From positions 11,326-75,325 of the forward strand of contig JAYSQZ010000042.1 in NCBI GenBank assembly GCA_043721315.1: 64,000 nt of DNA, in the 5' to 3' direction. The DNA comes from Elstera sp043721315. GTDB taxonomy: Bacteria > Pseudomonadota > Alphaproteobacteria > Elsterales > Elsteraceae. The notes under the pieces were generated by a model. It did no database searches. It was not told where the DNA came from and was given only the letters and a program-made list of their open reading frames with translations. This document shows, in pieces, positions 42,271 to 50,383 of the stretch; the first letter of the stretch is position 1, and every line of letters begins with the position of its first letter. The translations under genes were made by a program, and so were the position numbers.

Positions 42271-43371
42271 TTACGCGGTTTTCGGTTTGAAATAGGCTTC
42301 GAGCGGCGCGCGAAATAGGTTTTCCAGCGCGCCGCAGAAGAGGATGACTAGCCCCTGGATGACCACGATCATCTCGCGGGTAATGGCGGGAATCTCGAAC
42401 GCCAGATCGGAGCCGCCCTGATACAGCGCCCCGAACAGCAGCGCCGATAGCGCAATCCCAACCGGGTGATTGCGCCCCATCAGCGCCACCGCAATGCCCA
42501 CATACCCAACCCCGCCGGTCCAGTTCATCACCAAACGGTGCTGTACGCCCATCACTTCGTTAATGCCCGCAAGGCCCGCGAGCGCGCCGGAAATCACCAT
42601 CGCTACGATAATTAGGCGCGGCACCGGCATTCCGGCATAGACCGCTGCCGTCTCGTTGGTGCCGACCGTACGAAGCTCGTAACCCCAGCGCGTATGCCAG
42701 ATATAGAGATAAACGAGAATGGCCGTGAGGATAGCGAGAAAGAACCCCAGGTTCAGCGGCATCCTTGGCAGATCGAACCCCAGAAAGGCCCCCATATCCT
42801 GAATCGTCGGCAAGTGGGTTGACGGCGGAAACGCTGCTGACTGCGGTGCTTGCTGGCCGTCGGCGCGGATCACGTCCACCAGCATCCAGGTCATGAAGGC
42901 GGTGGCGAGGAAGTTGAACATGATTGTGGTCACAACCACATGGCTCCCGCGTGCCGCCTGCAAATAACCGGGGATAATCGCCCAGGCGGCACCGCAGAAA
43001 ATAGCGGCGATCATTGCAATCGGCAGCACGCTCCACCACGGCCAGCCAGGTAGGGCCAAACAGACGAGGGCAACGCCGAGGCCCGCCACATAGGCTTGCC
43101 CCTCGCCACCAATGTTGAACAGCCCGGCGTGGAAAGCAACCGCCACCGCAAGCCCCGTGAACATGAAGTTTGTGGCGTAATGCAGCGTGTAGCCAATCGC
43201 TTCTTGGTAGCCGACTGCGCCGTTGACCAGAATAATCAGCGCCTCGAACGGGTTTTCCCCGATCAGCGCAATCACCAACCCAGAGACGATTAAGGCCGCC
43301 GAAAGGTTCAAGAAGGGCAATAACCCGAGATCGACCCAGCGCGGCAGGCTGGTAAGGCGAGCGGTGCTCAT
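42271..43371 (-). CDS. Nucleoside ABC transporter permease (first subunit)
   Basis: A 366-residue membrane protein of the same family (NupP/YufP-like). Hydrophobic segments occur throughout and the family signature appears as YATNFMFTGLAVAVAFHAGLFNIGGEG. A periplasmic loop near residues 170-200 is probable. It forms the channel with the 320-residue permease. The ATG at 43371 overlaps the ATPase stop by 4 bases, and the next permease starts 10 bases downstream of its stop. Confidence 0.9.
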   Translation of the reverse strand: MSTARLTSLPRWVDLGLLPFLNLSAALIVSGLVIALIGENPFEALIILVNGAVGYQEAIGYTLHYATNFMFTGLAVAVAFHAGLFNIGGEGQAYVAGLGVALVCLALPGWPWWSVLPIAMIAAIFCGAAWAIIPGYLQAARGSHVVVTTIMFNFLATAFMTWMLVDVIRADGQQAPQSAAFPPSTHLPTIQDMGAFLGFDLPRMPLNLGFFLAILTAILVYLYIWHTRWGYELRTVGTNETAAVYAGMPVPRLIIVAMVISGALAGLAGINEVMGVQHRLVMNWTGGVGYVGIAVALMGRNHPVGIALSALLFGALYQGGSDLAFEIPAITREMIVVIQGLVILFCGALENLFRAPLEAYFKPKTA

Positions 43372-44957
43372 GCCGCCTCTCCTGCTGGGGAAGGGTTAGC
43401 GTCACCCGCCATCAATTCCCCGGCCATCATCAGGCCCAGGCGGCGCTCGTCAGCCTCAGCGCGGGCAACGATGCCGGTGATCTTTCCAGACGCCATCACA
43501 ATGATACGATCCGCCAACGACAAAATTTCATCCAACTCCACCGATACCAGCAAAACGGCTTTACCCGCGTCGCGCAACTCAACAATGCGGCGGTGGATAA
43601 ACTCAATCGCCCCGATGTCCACCCCGCGCGTTGGCTGGCCGATGAGCAGTAAATCCGGGTCGCGGTGGATTTCGCGGGCGAGGACGATTTTCTGCTGATT
43701 GCCACCGGAAAACAACGAAGTCCGTAGCATCGGGTCTGGCGGGCGCACGTCGAACTCTGTCATGAAGCCTTCAGTACGGGCGATCAGCTTTTTACGGTCG
43801 AGCAGCAGGCGGCTGACGCCCTTGTCGCCCTGCAAATCCGCATCTTGGTGATAGCCCAAAATAGCGCTTTCATACGCGGGGAAGGGTTTCACTAGCCCCA
43901 TCGTCATGCGGTCTTCGGGCACATGGGCGATACGCTGGCGGCGGCGGCGCGCGGCTTCGGTGCCCGAAAGCGCAGGCAGCGCCTGACCGTGATAGAGCAA
44001 TTCGCCCGAGTTTTGGCGACGAATGCCCGCAAGAATATCGAGCAATTCCGATTGCCCGTTGCCCGATACCCCCGCGACGCCAACAATCTCGCCGGCGTGC
44101 ACCGTGAAATTCACATCGTTCAGCAAAACACAGCCACGCCGATCGACAAGGCGAATGTTCTTGCCTTCCAGCACGACTGGCCCCGGCGCGCGGTCGGCCT
44201 TTGCGATACTGAGGTTAACCTTGCGGCCCACCATCATTTCGGCAAGCTGCGACTTATCGGTTTCCGTGGTTTTTACGGTGCCAACCACCGCGCCGCCGCG
44301 CATCACGGTGACGTTATCGGTGGCGTCCATGATTTCGCGCAGCTTATGGGTAATCAGCAGAATGGTTTTGCCTTCGGCCTTCAGCGTCCGCAGAATCCGA
44401 AACAGATGATCGGCTTCCTGCGGCGTCAGCACGCCCGTCGGCTCATCGAGAATAAGAATTTCCGCACCACGATACAGCGCTTTTAGAATCTCCACGCGCT
44501 GCTGCAAGCCCACGGGCAAATCGCCCACCAGCGCGTCGGGATCAACATCGAGGGCGTAATCTTGGTTGAGGCGCAGCAACTCGGTGCGGGCCACTGCCAG
44601 CGATGGGGCAAGGCGGAAGCCCTGTTCGATCCCGAGAATCACATTTTCCAACACGGTCAGCGTATCAACCAGCATGAAATGCTGGTGGACCATGCCGATG
44701 CCGAGGCGAATGGCATCTTGGCTCGTGCGGATCGCCTGTTCAGTGCCATGCACGCGAATCTGGCCCGAATCGGCCCGATAGAAGCCGTAAACGATGCTCA
44801 TGAGCGTGGATTTTCCCGCGCCATTCTCGCCCACAATCCCGTGGATTGATCCGGCAGCGACGGCAAAGGAGACGTTGCGGTTGGCGTGAACGGCCCCGAA
44901 GCGCTTGCTAATTCCGATCAGGTCAAGGGCGGGCGGGCGGGCGGTAGAGTGAGGCAT
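43368..44957 (-). CDS. Nucleoside ABC transporter ATP-binding protein
   Basis: A 529-residue fused double ATPase (NupO/YufO-like). The first cassette has Walker A GENGAGKST and Walker B ILILDEPTGVLTP; the second has VSGNGQSE in place of a canonical Walker A, the signature SGGNQQKIVLAREI and Walker B LLLIGQPTRGVD. A degenerate second site is normal for this family. It powers nucleoside uptake by the two downstream permeases. The ATG at 44957 (MPHSTARPPA) is chosen over a 42-codon extension lacking family support. Confidence 0.93.
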   Translation of the reverse strand: MPHSTARPPALDLIGISKRFGAVHANRNVSFAVAAGSIHGIVGENGAGKSTLMSIVYGFYRADSGQIRVHGTEQAIRTSQDAIRLGIGMVHQHFMLVDTLTVLENVILGIEQGFRLAPSLAVARTELLRLNQDYALDVDPDALVGDLPVGLQQRVEILKALYRGAEILILDEPTGVLTPQEADHLFRILRTLKAEGKTILLITHKLREIMDATDNVTVMRGGAVVGTVKTTETDKSQLAEMMVGRKVNLSIAKADRAPGPVVLEGKNIRLVDRRGCVLLNDVNFTVHAGEIVGVAGVSGNGQSELLDILAGIRRQNSGELLYHGQALPALSGTEAARRRRQRIAHVPEDRMTMGLVKPFPAYESAILGYHQDADLQGDKGVSRLLLDRKKLIARTEGFMTEFDVRPPDPMLRTSLFSGGNQQKIVLAREIHRDPDLLLIGQPTRGVDIGAIEFIHRRIVELRDAGKAVLLVSVELDEILSLADRIIVMASGKITGIVARAEADERRLGLMMAGELMAGDANPSPAGEAA

Positions 44958-45044
44958 CGGCGGCAAGAAATCCCCTAAAGCAGTCTGTCCCGTGAGCAGG
45001 CCCCCTGAGTAGGGCAGCGAATAAGCTGAATGTAAACGGCAAAA

Positions 45045-45074
45045 CGCCCGAATGATGTTAGCATCATCCGGGCG
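45045..45074 (-). terminator. Hairpin between the BMP gene and the ABC ATPase gene
   Basis: Arms CGCCCG-ATGATG and CATCAT-CGGGCG pair with one mismatch around a TTAG loop. On the minus strand it is followed by TTTTGCCGTTT. It lies 39 bases after the binding-protein stop, so it may end part of the transcripts and keep the binding protein more abundant than the membrane complex. Confidence 0.65.
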
Positions 45075-45112
45075 CAGCTTCACGCAGGTTTACCCAACAC
45101 GCCGATCAAATT

Positions 45113-46114
45113 TTAGCTGATGGGGCAGGTGTTGTTATTCGCGCGATAATCAATCACTTTGATTTTCCCAGCGACGATCTCGGCACGAATTTCCTTGATC
45201 TTCTTTTCCATATCGGCGGTTACGAGCTTGCGATTGTTATCGTCCAGCGCCCAATCCACACCGTTTTCCTTCAAACCGAGCGAAATTGTGCCGGGCTTCC
45301 AGGTGCCTTTTTTGGCATCGCTGAAGGTATTATAGACGGCATTATCAACCCGCTTCAGCATCGAGGTCAGCACTGTGCCGGGCTGAACGTGATTCTGATT
45401 GCTATCGACGCCGATTGCCAGCTTGCCCTTATCTTTTGCCGCCTGCATCACACCGATGCCGGTGCCGCCTGCCGCCGCGAAGACCACATCCACGCCCCGA
45501 TCAAACTGCGAAATGGCAAGCTCGGAGCCTTTAGCGGGGTCACGCCACGCCGTCGGCGTCGTGCCGGTCATATTGGCGATGTAATCGGCCTTCGGGTTGA
45601 TGTATTTCGCCCCTTGAGCATAGCCGCAGCCAAAGGCGCGGATAAGCGGAATATCCATCCCGCCAATAAAACCGACCTTGCCGGTTTTCGAGGCAAGGGC
45701 TGCCAGCGCGCCGACCAGGAACGAGCCTTCTTCTTCCTTGAAGATGATCGACTGCGCGTTGGGCGCATTCACCACCGAATCAATGATAACGAACTTTACG
45801 TTCGGATATTGCGGCGCAACCTTTTCAACGGCTGACTGCTGGGCAAACCCGACCGAAACAATCACGCCCACGCCACGCCGAGCAAGGTTATTCAGCGCCT
45901 GCTCCCGTTGATTTTCGTTCGTGATTTCAAACTCGCGGTAGGCGATGCCGGTTTCTTTTTTGAACCGTTCGGCCCCGGCATAAGCGGCTTCATTGAAGCT
46001 TTTATCGAACTTACCCCCCATATCGAACACGATGGCGGGGGCAAAATCCTGCGCGAGCGCCGTTGCGCTCATCAGGCTGGCGATCATCCCGGCTGCAAAA
46101 GCCACACTCTTCAT
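45113..46114 (-). CDS. BMP-family nucleoside-binding protein
   Basis: A 333-residue periplasmic binding protein of the basic membrane protein family. It has a Sec signal peptide (MKSVAFAAGMIASLMSATA, cleavage near ALAQ), no lipobox Cys, and family motifs FDMGGKFDKSFNEAAYAGAE and VFAAAGGTGIGVMQAAKDK. It should capture nucleosides for the ATPase and permeases downstream. ATG 46114 starts exactly at the signal peptide, but GTG 46123 with AAAGGGA upstream is equally possible. A hairpin follows the stop. Confidence 0.92.
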   Translation of the reverse strand: MKSVAFAAGMIASLMSATALAQDFAPAIVFDMGGKFDKSFNEAAYAGAERFKKETGIAYREFEITNENQREQALNNLARRGVGVIVSVGFAQQSAVEKVAPQYPNVKFVIIDSVVNAPNAQSIIFKEEEGSFLVGALAALASKTGKVGFIGGMDIPLIRAFGCGYAQGAKYINPKADYIANMTGTTPTAWRDPAKGSELAISQFDRGVDVVFAAAGGTGIGVMQAAKDKGKLAIGVDSNQNHVQPGTVLTSMLKRVDNAVYNTFSDAKKGTWKPGTISLGLKENGVDWALDDNNRKLVTADMEKKIKEIRAEIVAGKIKVIDYRANNNTCPIS

Positions 46115-46335
46115 ACGGGTCACGGTTACATCCCTTTCGTTTGAAGCCCTAAACATTAGCCTATTTGCCATTTATTGTTTTGACACCAGCGAGCTGGTCC
46201 AATTGGTCAACTATGGCAAGACCGGGTTCGGGTTGCACGCGGATTCTTTGCGGAATTTTTGGCTTTCGTGTAGAGACAAAAACTAAGTGGCGGCATTCTT
46301 TAAGCCCGATAAGTTTAACGGAAGAGGGGGCGCTT

Positions 46336-46995
46336 GTGTCGTCAATCCGCGCGTTATTATTCGATATGGACGGAACTTTGACGGCAACCGATCCGCTGCA
46401 CGCAGATGTTTTCGCGCGAGTTTTGGCCCCGCACGGGTTTACCGTGGATCATGCTTTCTACGCCGAGCGGATTGCGGGACGCACGAACCGGCTGATTTTC
46501 CAGAGCTTATTCCCCGGTCTCACGGATGCCGAGGCCGATGCCATGAGCGCTGCGAAGGAAGCGGCGTTCCGCGCGGGCCACCCGGCGCTCGACCCTTTGC
46601 CGGGGTTGTTGGACTTTATCGCCGCCGCCCGTGCTTTTGGCCTACGCCTCGCCCTAGTCACGAACGCCCCCCGCGCCAATGCCGATCATGTTTTGGCGGC
46701 CCTTGGCATCACCGAACATTTCACCGAAATCGTAACCGTCGATGCGGTGGCGCGCGGCAAACCCCACCCCGACCCGTATCAAGAAGCCCTGCATCGCCTC
46801 GGCCTTGCCCCCCATCAGGCGATTGCTTTCGAGGATAGCCCAACGGGCTTGCAGGCCGCGTTGGCAGCGGGGTTGCTAACGGTGGGGCTGGCGACCAGCC
46901 TGTCGCCCGAGATCTTAAAATCTTTAGGCGCGCGTTGGGCCGCGCCCGATTACCGGAGCCTGTCGCTTCCGGCCCTTCTGGCCGAAGCCGCATAA
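46336..46995 (+). CDS. HAD-superfamily phosphatase (beta-phosphoglucomutase-like)
   Basis: A 219-residue HAD hydrolase. The catalytic motif I is LLFDMDGTLTATD with the nucleophile and acid-base Asp, motif II is LVTNAPRAN, the Lys is in ARGKPHPDPY, and motif IV is AFEDSPTGLQAA. A small helical cap after motif I places it with beta-phosphoglucomutase or phosphoglycolate-type enzymes. It probably dephosphorylates or isomerises a sugar phosphate. The start is GTG 46336 (or TTG 46333) behind GAGGGG. It converges on the regulator gene 9 bases away. Confidence 0.86.
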   Translation: MSSIRALLFDMDGTLTATDPLHADVFARVLAPHGFTVDHAFYAERIAGRTNRLIFQSLFPGLTDAEADAMSAAKEAAFRAGHPALDPLPGLLDFIAAARAFGLRLALVTNAPRANADHVLAALGITEHFTEIVTVDAVARGKPHPDPYQEALHRLGLAPHQAIAFEDSPTGLQAALAAGLLTVGLATSLSPEILKSLGARWAAPDYRSLSLPALLAEAA

Positions 46996-47004
46996 GGTTG
47001 ATCC

Positions 47005-47682
47005 CTAAGCTTCCGAAATCCAACGGTAGCCGAAGCCGGGGTAATTATGAATGGCGGCGAACTGCGGATCGGCTTCTTTGAACTTCTGGCGGATACGCTT
47101 CACCATGGCGCGCACATTGGCGCGGTAGCCATCGGTGCCGGTTCCGGCGATGAAGCCAATACCTTTGACCGTATCGTAAATATCGCGGTAGCTGGCGTCT
47201 TGCCCGGCCCGGTCCACCAGCAACTGCACGACACGAAACTCCGACAGCGTAAGATCGACCCGGCAACCGCGCCACTCGATGCGGGCGGCGGCACCATCCA
47301 GCGTTAACAGGCTGACTTGGCGCAGTGTGGCGGTTTCCTGCGGGCGGCCCGACATGGCCCCCATCGCGCGCAAAGACTGGGATAAAGCGTCGCTATCGGT
47401 TTTTCCACCGGGCACCAGCAGCATCGGCGTTTCGGGGCTGGCGGCTTGAAGATCAGCCAAATCTATCGAGGAAACCGAAGTACTGTCGATCACCATGAGA
47501 GCAAATTCCGAGGCTTCTGCCTCCCCCGACAGCAAGGGCGCAACGGCATAACCGGCGTCCGTAAGGGCTGTCACCCACGCCATACCTTGATCGGGACCAT
47601 CGCAGAGCATGGCCACGCGGGGCGATGCGCTGGCGTGGGCTGGCCTAAGAGGTTCAACAGTGGGGGCTTGAGCGTGAGGCAT
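47005..47682 (-). CDS. OmpR-type winged-helix regulator with degenerate receiver
   Basis: A 225-residue protein. Residues about 20-110 resemble a receiver (RVAMLCDGPDQ, FALMVIDSTSV) but lack the acidic pair and the TKP lysine motif. The C-terminal winged helix is clear: RVDLTLSEFRVVQLLVD, ANVRAMVKRIRQKF and NYPGFGYRWI. Phosphorylation-independent DNA binding is likely; targets are unknown. The ATG at 47682 follows AGGAG, five codons inside a longer frame. It is divergent from the photolyase gene and could regulate it through the palindrome at 47764. Confidence 0.75.
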   Translation of the reverse strand: MPHAQAPTVEPLRPAHASASPRVAMLCDGPDQGMAWVTALTDAGYAVAPLLSGEAEASEFALMVIDSTSVSSIDLADLQAASPETPMLLVPGGKTDSDALSQSLRAMGAMSGRPQETATLRQVSLLTLDGAAARIEWRGCRVDLTLSEFRVVQLLVDRAGQDASYRDIYDTVKGIGFIAGTGTDGYRANVRAMVKRIRQKFKEADPQFAAIHNYPGFGYRWISEA

Positions 47683-47763
47683 TTTTATCTCCTGCATTCC
47701 AACTCTCGGGCAAGAAAATATCGAGTCGAATTAATATAATCACAGTCTGAGACAGCGATCAAG

Positions 47764-47776
47764 GGTTTCTGAAACC
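47764..47776. promoter_or_regulatory. Palindrome GGTTTCTGAAACC in the divergent regulator/photolyase region
   Basis: A perfect 13-base palindrome (GGTTTC, T, GAAACC) lies between the two divergent genes, about 82 bases from the regulator ATG and 140 from the photolyase ATG. The surrounding region is AT-rich, unlike the neighbouring coding sequence. It is a candidate operator; no promoter elements were assigned. Confidence 0.4.
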
Positions 47777-47916
47777 AACTCGTCACAGCGCCAAATGTTA
47801 GTTGAATTAGGTTCGATTATCGGGGCATTTTATTGAAATATGAGCAAAAATAGTTCTTGCTTTACCCCACCAATGGCTTAGATGCTGAAGCCTATAGGCT
47901 TAAACGGTTGAGAATC

Positions 47917-49485
47917 ATGCTCCAGATCGTGTGGTTTAAGCGCGACCTGCGCGTTCACAATCATCGCCCTTTGGTTGAAGCCGCTGCCGCTGGGCCGGTT
48001 TTACCGCTGTATATTCTTGAACCCGGTTTGTGGCAGCAACCCGACATGTCGGCCCGGCACTGGCGGGTTCTCCGTCCCTGTTTGGGCGCGCTGAACGCCG
48101 ATCTTGCCACTCTTGGGCAGGGTTTGGTAGTGCGCGAGGGCGAGGCCGTGCCGGTGTTGGCGGCGCTGAAAGCGCGCCTCGGCCCTATCGCTTTGTGGAG
48201 CCACGAAGAAACCGGCAATCTTTGGACCTACGGGCGCGACAGGGCGGTTCTCGCGTGGTGCCGCGCGGAGGGGGTGATCTGGCGAGAAATTCCGCAAACC
48301 GGCGTCGTGCGGCGCTTACGCGCGCGGACGGGTTGGTCCGAGGGGTGGGATCGGCGCATGTCCGAACCCCTGGTGCCGCCCCCGCGCGGGCTACCGCCGC
48401 TGCCCGTGGCCCTCCCGTCCGACCCGCTTCCGGCAGTGTTGGGAGTTCTGATTGGCCCTGCCGATGGCGCGGGCGAGCAGCCGGGGGACCGGGCGATGGG
48501 CCTGCGTTTGCTGGAGAGTTTCGCCCACCGCCGCGCGATGCGCTATTCCAAGGGCTTGTCGAGTCCGCTAACGGCTCCGCAAGCCTGCTCCCGCCTTAGC
48601 CCGGCGCTGGCGCTTGGCACTCTATCAATCGCCGAGGTCGTGCAACGCTTGCGAAGCGCGCAAAGCCTGTGGCGCGAGGCCGACCTGTGGCAGACCGATC
48701 CGGCCCCTCCTGCCCAGCGGCGGGCGGCGATTGGCGGTCTGAAAGGCTGCCTTAGCCGTCTGGCCTGGCACTGCCACTTTATTCAGAAACTCGAAGATCA
48801 GCCGACGATGGAAACCGCCTGCCTGCACCCGGCGTTCGAGGGGTTGCGCGGCACCGATCCAGCTATGCTTTCGGCGTGGGCCAAGGGGGAAACCGGCATT
48901 CCGTTCGTCGATGCCTGTATGCGCGCCCTTGTTGCGACCGGCTGGATCAATTTTCGGATGCGGGCGATGCTCTGCTCGTTCGCCGCCTATCAGCTTTGGC
49001 AAGATTGGCGGGCACCTGCCCATCATCTCGCCCGCAGTTTTATTGATTATGAACCAGGCATTCATTACCCACAGGTGCAAATGCAGTCTGGGACGACGGG
49101 CATCAATACGTTGCGGATTTATAATCCGGTCAAACAGGGGCTAGATCACGATCCCGATGGCGTATTCTTACGGAAATGGCTTCCGGAATTGGCGGGGGTG
49201 CCGACCCCGCTGTTGCACGAACCCTGGAAGGCCGAAACGCCGTTGCTGAAAGCGGCGGGCGTACGGCTCGATAGCACCTATCCGCGCCCGATTGTCGATC
49301 CTGAAGCGGCGGCTCGGTTCGCGCGGGAAACCCTGTGGGCCGTTCGGCGCGGTGGGGCGTTTCGCAAAGTAGCGGCGGAGGTCGTCGAAAAACATGGTAG
49401 CCGAAAGGGAAAATCTGCGCCCGTGCGGGAGAAGGCGCGCTGGGTTGCGCCCGACACGCGGCAGGCTAGTTTGTTCGAGGATTAG
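47917..49485 (+). CDS. Cryptochrome/photolyase family protein
   Basis: A 522-residue flavoprotein. The N-terminal alpha/beta photolyase domain starts QIVWFKRDLRVHNHRPLVEA; the C-terminal FAD-binding helical domain has GIPFVDACMRALVATGWINFR and YEPGIHYPQVQMQSGTTGI followed by NTLRIYNPVKQ. It repairs UV-induced pyrimidine dimers with blue light, or acts as a light sensor; sequence does not decide between them. The ATG at 47917 starts at the conserved domain; a longer frame upstream is unlikely. The stop codon TAG is the first part of the repeat element at 49481. Confidence 0.87.
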   Translation: MLQIVWFKRDLRVHNHRPLVEAAAAGPVLPLYILEPGLWQQPDMSARHWRVLRPCLGALNADLATLGQGLVVREGEAVPVLAALKARLGPIALWSHEETGNLWTYGRDRAVLAWCRAEGVIWREIPQTGVVRRLRARTGWSEGWDRRMSEPLVPPPRGLPPLPVALPSDPLPAVLGVLIGPADGAGEQPGDRAMGLRLLESFAHRRAMRYSKGLSSPLTAPQACSRLSPALALGTLSIAEVVQRLRSAQSLWREADLWQTDPAPPAQRRAAIGGLKGCLSRLAWHCHFIQKLEDQPTMETACLHPAFEGLRGTDPAMLSAWAKGETGIPFVDACMRALVATGWINFRMRAMLCSFAAYQLWQDWRAPAHHLARSFIDYEPGIHYPQVQMQSGTTGINTLRIYNPVKQGLDHDPDGVFLRKWLPELAGVPTPLLHEPWKAETPLLKAAGVRLDSTYPRPIVDPEAAARFARETLWAVRRGGAFRKVAAEVVEKHGSRKGKSAPVREKARWVAPDTRQASLFED

Positions 49486-49590
49486 AGCATTTCTCGTTCG
49501 CATTGGCTCACGGCAAACGCTCTAATTGGTTGTTTTGTTAAGCAAATGCGTCGTCGCGGGTGATTCCACCCGCTCGGGATTTGCTCTAGC
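49481..49590. repeat. Dispersed ~110-bp element, copy B
   Basis: It matches 30211-30319 along its whole length (about 80 percent identity). Its ends are inverted: TTAGAGCAT on the left and TGCTCTAGC on the right (complement GCTAGAGCA). The left TAG is the photolyase stop (49483-49485) and the right CTA is the GNAT stop (49586-49588). Inside is a perfect GCGGGTG-ATTC-CACCCGC hairpin. It fills the whole gap between these convergent genes. Confidence 0.8.
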
Positions 49591-50071
49591 CCCCCCTCTC
49601 CGGCGCTTCAAACGTCAGATATGGCCCCTGCGGGCTTTCACCACCGCCAATCACTTCCCAGCCGCGCGCGGTGTAAAACCTTCTTGCGAGATGGTTGCAG
49701 GTCAAACATTTTAGCGTCATCCGCCCTGGGGTAACGCCGATTACATGGGCTAGGAGTGCTTGGCCCACTCCCCGGCCTTGAGCATAGCCCGCGATATAGA
49801 GCGCGTGCAGAAAAGCGCTCGGCCCATACACCGAGGCAAACCCGAGCACAGCCTTGCCGCCCTCGGCCACCCAAATCACCTCGCCTTGGGTATCGCGGTA
49901 AAAATCTTCAAGCTGAAAAGTTTTGGCGGGCAACCAGGTAAAGGTTTTCCGCCGTGTTCTTAAATAAAGCGTGGCCAGAGCCGCGAAATCTCGCAACTCT
50001 GCTCGCCGAATATTAAGATGGAGGCGTGCAATTTTACCGTCAGCAGAAGGGTATATTCTGCTTTGAGACAA
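49586..50071 (-). CDS. GNAT-family N-acetyltransferase
   Basis: A 161-residue acetyltransferase. The acetyl-CoA pyrophosphate loop is YAQGRGVGQALLAHV near residue 98, preceded by the beta-bulge segment FLHALYIAG. It transfers acetyl to an unknown amine. The N-terminus LNIRRAELRDFAALATLY begins at about residue 18. There is no ATG before the domain: the TTG at 50071, 2 bases after the stop of the preceding small gene, is the likely start, with TAGG upstream. The stop codon lies within the repeat element. Confidence 0.82.
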   Translation of the reverse strand: MSQSRIYPSADGKIARLHLNIRRAELRDFAALATLYLRTRRKTFTWLPAKTFQLEDFYRDTQGEVIWVAEGGKAVLGFASVYGPSAFLHALYIAGYAQGRGVGQALLAHVIGVTPGRMTLKCLTCNHLARRFYTARGWEVIGGGESPQGPYLTFEAPERGG

Positions 50072-50073
50072 GA

Positions 50074-50265
50074 TTAGCCTACAAAATTACGGGAAAATTC
50101 GTCGGCAATTTGCTTTGATGCAAAATTGAATTCATAAGTTGTCGATGCGGGGGATACATCCACGCTGCTAACATATTGGGCATCCCGGATTTCGAGCCAT
50201 TCGCCCAGGGTCGTTTCGTCTGCGGTTGCTTCGGGAACACGTACCAGAAAGGGAAAGTCCGTCAT
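50074..50265 (-). CDS. Small conserved-looking hypothetical protein (63 aa)
   Basis: A 63-residue acidic protein, MTDFPFLVRVPEATADETTL, then WLEIRDAQYVSSVDVSPAST and ADEFSRNFVG. It has no signal peptide or membrane helix and is not recognised. The ATG at 50265 has a near-perfect AGGAGG ribosome site 5-6 bases upstream, which argues it is translated. It is followed after 2 bases by the GNAT gene with a TTG start, so the two are probably coupled. The 118 bases upstream are AT-rich and likely carry promoters. Confidence 0.65.
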   Translation of the reverse strand: MTDFPFLVRVPEATADETTLGEWLEIRDAQYVSSVDVSPASTTYEFNFASKQIADEFSRNFVG

Positions 50266-50383
50266 GCCAGCCTCCTAATCAATCGGCCTAAATCAAGCGG
50301 TCTGCGAGTCAGTTAAGTTTACCGCATCTCACACGCTTAAAATAGAGACTCGCACAAAGCGATTACCGAACGGTAAATTCGAG

